A DNA stretch of 64,000 nucleotides from Boswellia sacra (lineage: Eukaryota > Streptophyta > Magnoliopsida > Sapindales > Burseraceae). How positions within the stretch are numbered: position 1 is the first letter of the stretch; each line of letters opens with the position of its first letter. A program made the translations under genes and the position numbers. The notes under the pieces are model-generated. The model searched no databases. It was given only the letters and a program-made list of their open reading frames with translations, and was not told the DNA's origin. Below, piece after piece: positions 58,453-64,000 of this stretch. Location: the NCBI GenBank assembly GCA_013180625.2, contig SNVD02011469.1, positions 310,001 to 374,000 on the forward strand. The letters are read 5' to 3'.

Positions 58453-61400
58453 ATGGCAACGCCACCACCAGGAGTGAACTTCGAGGGGGCGCCACCAGCG
58501 GCGCCGCCTCCTCCGGGCACTGACATGACTGGAATCTGCTTCAGGGACCAACTGTGGCTGAACTCCTACCCACTTGATCGAAACATGGTCTTTGATTACT
58601 TCGCCTTGTCTCCATTTTACGATTGGACCTGCAACAACGAACAGCTTAGAATGCGATCCATTCACCCACTTGACATCTCCCAGCTCTCGTAAGTTCATCA
58701 AAATCATCAAATCAAAACTGCCCATTTCGGGTTTTTGCATTTTTTTGGGATTTAGTTGTTCAAGTTGCCTGCTTTATGCTTGTGTGCTCTATGCTGGTTT
58801 AGTTTGTGTTCAATTGAACTGAGACCTTTATGTGCTGTATGCTGGTTTATTTTGTGTTCAATTGAATTGAGACTTTTACTGTTTGATTAGATGAAACGAA
58901 GAACTGGGTTGAAGGAAAGTTTCGATTTTGTTGCATTTGGTAAGTTTAGTTTTGGATGAATAAGGCATAATTTGACTTATTAAGTGATATATAAACTGGG
59001 TTGAAGGAAATTTAGGCTTTTTTTTTGTGGAGGTTAGTGATGCTCAGCATAGGTGAAATTGTGCGTTATGATGAGTAAATTAGACTCTATTTTTCTTTTG
59101 GGGTAATGGTGAAAATTCTGGCATTCTAAGTGTTAAAATTTGATTCTGGAGTATGAATTAAGTTAGTTTAATATTGTAGTTTGTAATCACTTACGGTCTC
59201 TCGTGAATAATATGATTTTTCTGATGTTGAAACTTGAAAGGTGTTTGATCTTTTATTACTGGCAAATTGTAGGAGATATTGGAAGAATTTTGACTTTTTA
59301 ACTGATTGTCTTCTTTTTTTTTTTTGCCAAGAAAGTTGATGAAGAAATAAAAGAATGATATTTTGAATTTTAGAGCAAGAGACATTTTATGTTTGAAACC
59401 ATGTTAGGGTATGTATTTAATGAATAGAAAAGAAGAGAGATTAGAATTCTTATTTTGTGATGAAGTAACTGAACATCCAAGAGTTTCCGAGTTAGAGAAA
59501 AAGTCCCAGGACTATATTTTCTCGAATTTAGATTAAACCTGCTTCTCAGAAGATTCTCTCCTCTCAAAAATTAGCTTTCTCTGCTGAGAGTCAGTTTTCT
59601 TTGTTGGTCTGCAGGCCTGTTCCTAGATATATCAATAGCTGCCCTTGTTTATAATACGTTTTCTTCTATCATCCTTGATTCATCAATCACGTGGGATATA
59701 TTGTCAGCCAATATATCACATTACATACAGAATTTTTTTTTTTCCTTCTCTCTGCTGGGTTAGGGGAGGAAGTGATGAGGCCATATAATTGTAATTTTTC
59801 TTAATGTCATCACTCACTCTCCTAACCCAGCAGGAAAACAAAATTCTGATTTATGACTCATCATTGAGTTCTCATAAGTCAAGATTATGGCATAAAGCTC
59901 CCCAATTATGAGAACTCAATAAGCAGAATGATTTTTTTGACTTATCTACCTATAAAAGCAAAGACATTAGCATTCATCAGATTTTGATTTATGACTCATG
60001 AGCAATTTTGAGCACATGATCATTTCATTCCATACCGTTTCCAGTGGTCATTCATATCTATGTTTTCACACCTACTTGTATCTGTCGCGTTTTAAAAACT
60101 GCGGTAGTTTAAAGAATACTTGAACTTAAAGAATTGATGGTTGAATCACATAAATTTAGGTACTCATGTTTCATTTGCATCGCAAGTACCATATTTTTAT
60201 GCTTGTAGTGAGATTTTTTTAGTTGACTGAAACCATGTTGCTAGAGCCAGAAGGTTGGATTTATTATTAAGTTACCTAAAGGAGCATCAAATGATTTTTT
60301 TTTCTACAGGAAAATGACAGGCATGGAATACATGCTGAATGAAGTTATGGAGCCCCACCTCTTTGTTATCCGTAAGCAAAAGAGGGATGGTCCTGAGAAA
60401 GTCACACCGATGCTCACTTATTATATATTGGATGGGTCAATATACCAAGCACCACAGCTTTGCAATGTCTTTGCAGCTAGAATTGTGAGATTTTGCTCTA
60501 TCTTTCTCCTGTAACTTGGTAATGCCTGCATAGCAAAAATATTATGGTAAAGGAATAAGTTTAATCTTAGTCAGAATGATAATTTAATGGATTGCTCAAT
60601 CCATACAGAGGTCTGATAAGATAGCTTAAAAAAGGGAAGAAAGACCCCATATAATGATGTGTTTTGATGCTATTTCTTTGGTAAAACATTCTGAGACCGC
60701 ATGCTACTCATGCTAGAAAATGATGATTTAGGATCATCTTGATACGCAAATTGTGCTGAACCATATAATTAAGTACGTGGACGCTGGAGTGGATTCTGTG
60801 GAAAGGATCGTATGATGTCTGAGTTTGATGTAGGAGTTATAATCTTTGTGACTTTGTCTGATCTTCATTTTCCATCCATGCAACAGGGGCGGGCTCTGTA
60901 TTATATACAGAAGGCTTTTACCACTGCTGCCTCAAAGTTGGAGAAGATTGGATATGGTATCAAACTACTACTTAACCTTGCCACTGGTCCTTCTATATAT
61001 TCAATAAGATGTTGATTTTCATTGATGTTTGTTTGGCATTAGAGGATAACTTATTTATTTGCTGCCTGGCAATATAGTAAATGTGTTTGTCTGTTTCTCT
61101 TTGGATTGGTTTTTGCAACTCATTGACTGCATATTCTGTTTTTATATTAAATTTACATTTTTGTTTAAGACAGTTCTATTTGTCCTGTCATGCTCACAAT
61201 GCTAAGAGGCAAAAAATAAATTAAAAAGAATAAAAATAAAAACCCTGGATGTCTAGCTCTATCGGTATGGTAGGTTGACTACTTTCCATGGAGTTTTTTT
61301 AATGTGGACCATGGATCTGATATGTTCTTGTTTAAAGTAGTAATATGTCTATCTGCCAACTTGTGATGCCTTCAAGGGTATCTAATGGGCCTTATAAATT

Positions 61401-62750
61401 TCCATGAGAAATAAAATTAACTTGAACATCCAACTTAAATCTGGAATATAATTTCAAATGCTATGACATTAGCTCAGCCAAATTCTGCTTTAACACAGTT
61501 ATTATGTTGCTTTTGGTTCTTTGGGACCAATTTTTGTATTCGGAGTTCTTACCAGCGGGCTTATCACCGTTTGTCTTTTCTTTCAATAACTATGTTTGTT
61601 TATGGCTTTCTCACAGCGAAAGACCTGAAGAAGCTTTTGATCTTTCAGTGGATGTATTAACATATTATATCTTATGGTTGTCATTTTATTGTGGGGATGA
61701 TACATTGGATCTATTAATTGCTGCATTGAGAATCTTCTATGTGTTCGACTCAAGAAGGCCTTATATTTGTTGCCATATCTATATTTTTATATGACCTGAC
61801 TGACCATTAAACCCGAACTTTTGCATTTTGCCTTAGTAATACCTTTTTAACTTGATCCATAGTTTCCTCGAAGGTGTATCAAGTAGATTTGTATTCCATA
61901 TCCATAAATGATCTAGTATAAGATTCATTTTAATTTCATTTTCCTGCTTGTGTAATTCTTTTTCATTCTGGTACAGTTGACAATGAAAACGAGGGAGCAT
62001 CTTTTGACTCAAAGGCTGGTAAAGAGACAATTGACTTCAAAGAAGTCAAGCGAATAGATCATATTCTTGCTGGCTTACAGCGCAAGGTAACTTTGATATC
62101 CAAACAAATTCTCTTGTGTCCATATTGGAATTGATGCCAGAACATATGACAAGTTTAGGAGTACTACGGATTTTAATATTAAAAGATAAAGTACAATATT
62201 ACTTATTTGATAAATATCCAGGCAATATTTATTTGATAGAGATCATTATTGTGCATTTTGTTTTGCTGGTTGAAATCCCGGCAACTGGTTTTTGATGGAG
62301 TTATAAACAGAAATTTTGCAATACTATCAAATAAAGTGCTACATCAAAGTTTTGCTTTTTGCTTAAGCAAACATTCTATCATGCATATGTCTTACATCTT
62401 GGTTGTAATAATGATAATACCGGTGGGAGGACCTGAGATAGGATCACATCTTACAGCTTGATTGCAATAGTGAAAATACCGGTAGAAGGATTTTGATGTT
62501 TGTTTCTTGTAAGAACTTCTTCCCACAAAGTATTGTGGGATTATTTCACCAGAAAATTTCAGAACTAAGAATCTTCTCCCTTTTGCAGTTTCAACCGGCT
62601 CCTCCACCTCCACCGTATCCAGAAGGCTATGCTCCTCCTGCAAATGCAGAAGGCGAGAAGGGCCAAGAAACCCAACAAGCAGGAGAAACCCAACTTCCTC
62701 CTGTTGATCCTATCATTGATCAAGGTCCTGCTAAACGAATGAAATTCTGA
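58453..62750 (+). CDS. MED6: Mediator complex subunit 6
   Basis: Five exons: 58453-58688, 60310-60484, 60887-60956, 61977-62086 and 62589-62750. They sum to 753 nt (250 aa), with every phase continuous and length close to plant MED6. The protein starts [12 protein letters not shown]. The MED6 domain begins at about residue 25 with [20 protein letters not shown] and FYDWTCNNE, continues through MTGMEYML and IYQAP, and ends near [11 protein letters not shown]. The tail is Pro/Glu-rich and ends KRMKF. MED6 sits in the Mediator head module in the nucleus and links activators to RNA polymerase II. An upstream non-ATG frame extension from 58,399 is not used. It is a single, intact housekeeping gene. 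Intron 1 (1.6 kb) carries an inverted-repeat insertion. Confidence 0.95.
59729..59920. repeat. Nested inverted repeats in MED6 intron 1
   Basis: Arms at 59,752-59,778 and 59,807-59,833 (CTGCTGGGTTAGG...) pair over 27 bp with about three mismatches. The flanking CAGAATTTT and its complement extend the stem. A second pair, ATTGAGTTCTCATAA (59,863-59,877) and its exact complement (59,906-59,920), lies beside it. GATTTATGACTCAT recurs near 59,848 and 59,985. It is probably a fold-back or MITE insertion. Confidence 0.75.
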
Positions 62751-63590
62751 AGTAGAGTTGCCTTCATTTTAGTGGAGCTGTCAAAGGCATGTAGAATCTT
62801 CAAGGCAGAGATAACAGAAAAGAAAAACATTCACAAAATGAGGAAATTCTTAACACTCAAACACGACATCTAATCGCAATTTTCTTTTATCACTGTCTTA
62901 CGAGTTAGCTAACAATCCTTCGGTGTAAGTGTAATGTATCAATCAATTTGCCACAGTAATGTAATTACTTATATATACATCAAGATGCTTCTGAAATATG
63001 AAGTATTTTTCATTGTTTTGCAGCGTCCCAAATGGTAGAAGAAAAGCTAATAGAACAGTTGAAAATGCTACATAGCTGCTCTCTTTTTCAAAGAGGATAA
63101 TTCTACACATATAATTAACACATACAATATTTACATTTATTACAAATTTTCATTTATTATAGCGCTTTATCCATCAAATAATATTTTATCACATCAAATT
63201 ACACGAAGATGTTTGTATAATTTAATTGCATGTGTAAGTAAACTATTTCAAAAAATGAATAACGGTAATCTGAATTTTGGCAAAGGACTAATGGTGTTAC
63301 ATATATTAGAACTTTTTGTTACGTTCCAAAGGTTAGATTAATCACAAACGAGAGATTCTCATCCTCGGCAATAAATCTATCTTTGTTTTCATTAGATTCT
63401 TGGTTTGTTTCTAGACCAGAATTTGTGGCATTGGATTAGAGTAGCTATTCAACGGGGAGAAAATTTTCTTGTTTTGATCATAAGAAGTTTTGGTTTCAGT
63501 CTTTACATTAGAACTTTAGAGCAGTGTGTCATAAGCTAAAAGTTTTGCGTAGCTTGCTCGTGCAGCACTTAGACAACCTGAACTCGAAAG
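62751..63590. other. 3' flank of MED6
   Basis: This is the 3' untranslated region and downstream DNA. No other gene or bounded repeat is supported. Confidence 0.4.
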
Positions 63591-64000
63591 TTGCTAAGTA
63601 AGCCTAGATGTTTCGTTCTCGCTCAAGGGAAAGTTAGGACCGCTGAACTAAAGAGCTTTGTAGGCAAGAAGAGAAGTGTGGAAGATGAAGGCAAGTGTTG
63701 CTACTTGCTAGAGAAGAAAACTTTGTATTACACAAGAATGATTGCTTACAACTTTGCTTGGATTGGCTTGGATTTGCTTGGATGTGCTTGGATTTTCTGG
63801 GATCCTTGCTTGGATGGTTTACAAATGAGCCATAGAGGGGTATTTATAGTGAACCACCTCCCAAATGAATAGCTAGAATTTAATACATCCAAGAGTCACA
63901 AATGACTTCTACCTAAATTAGGTGTGGTAGATGAACAACCTTGACTATCTATATTTACATGTGAGAGTTGTACATATTTGACTTGCTAGAGTTTCTAAAA
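63591..64000 (-). mobile_element. Possible start of another copia-type LTR at the window edge
   Basis: The arrangement CTTTGTATTACACAAGAAT followed about 100 bp later by GGTATTTATAGTGAACC resembles the order seen in the copia LTR at 41,452 (TTGTATTAACAGAG, then CATATTTATAGGGAA). Between them TGCTTGGAT recurs about five times (63,755-63,820). Termini and internal domain are outside view. The frame at 63,591-63,872 is not taken as a gene. Confidence 0.3.

Overview
The window is nuclear DNA of a flowering plant, almost certainly a eudicot. It is AT-rich, its genes carry many short GT-AG introns, and transposons fill much of the space between and inside them. Recognisable genes are malectin-like/LRR receptor kinases, a group VIII bHLH factor and Mediator subunit 6. 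I do not name a species.

Layout. Positions 1-41,100 hold a tandem cluster of four LRR-I (malectin-like domain) receptor kinase loci, all on the + strand. Pseudogene 1 (512-5,407) and pseudogene 2 (23,118-35,551) are broken. RLK-A (10,374-14,551; 13 exons, 870 aa) and RLK-B (37,133-41,106; 13 exons, 893 aa) both splice into complete reading frames. All four share one exon plan, with exactly one 24-codon leucine-rich repeat in each of exons 5 and 6. That plan lets the lesions in the pseudogenes be placed to the base. Seven long non-coding elements with LTR-like TG...CA ends, read here as solo LTRs, sit in and around the cluster. Four of them lie inside receptor-kinase exons. Three Tourist-like (PIF/Harbinger-type) elements with TAA targets are also present.

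Positions 41,452-47,004 are a complete Tnt1-like Ty1/copia retrotransposon on the - strand, with an AAGAC target duplication, two LTRs, a primer-binding site, a polypurine tract, gag and pol. It has an in-frame amber codon between gag and pol and a catalytic Asp-to-Tyr change in integrase. Its leader carries nine copies of TGACGTGG.

Positions 50,216-51,685 (- strand) encode a bHLH087-like transcription factor of 457 aa with one coding intron and a plausible TATA box near 52,315. Positions 58,453-62,750 (+) encode MED6 (250 aa, five exons), with a nested inverted-repeat insertion in intron 1. The stretches 47,005-50,215 and 52,350-58,450 are intergenic with MITE-like repeats. The right edge may enter another copia-type LTR.

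No operon-like or pathway logic links the genes. The biological story is a receptor-kinase array, probably made by tandem duplication, in which two members stayed intact while two decayed and collected LTR insertions. I found no convincing tRNA, rRNA, CRISPR array or organelle insert. Exon boundaries were assigned by eye from splice sites, reading-frame continuity and comparison among the four paralogues.
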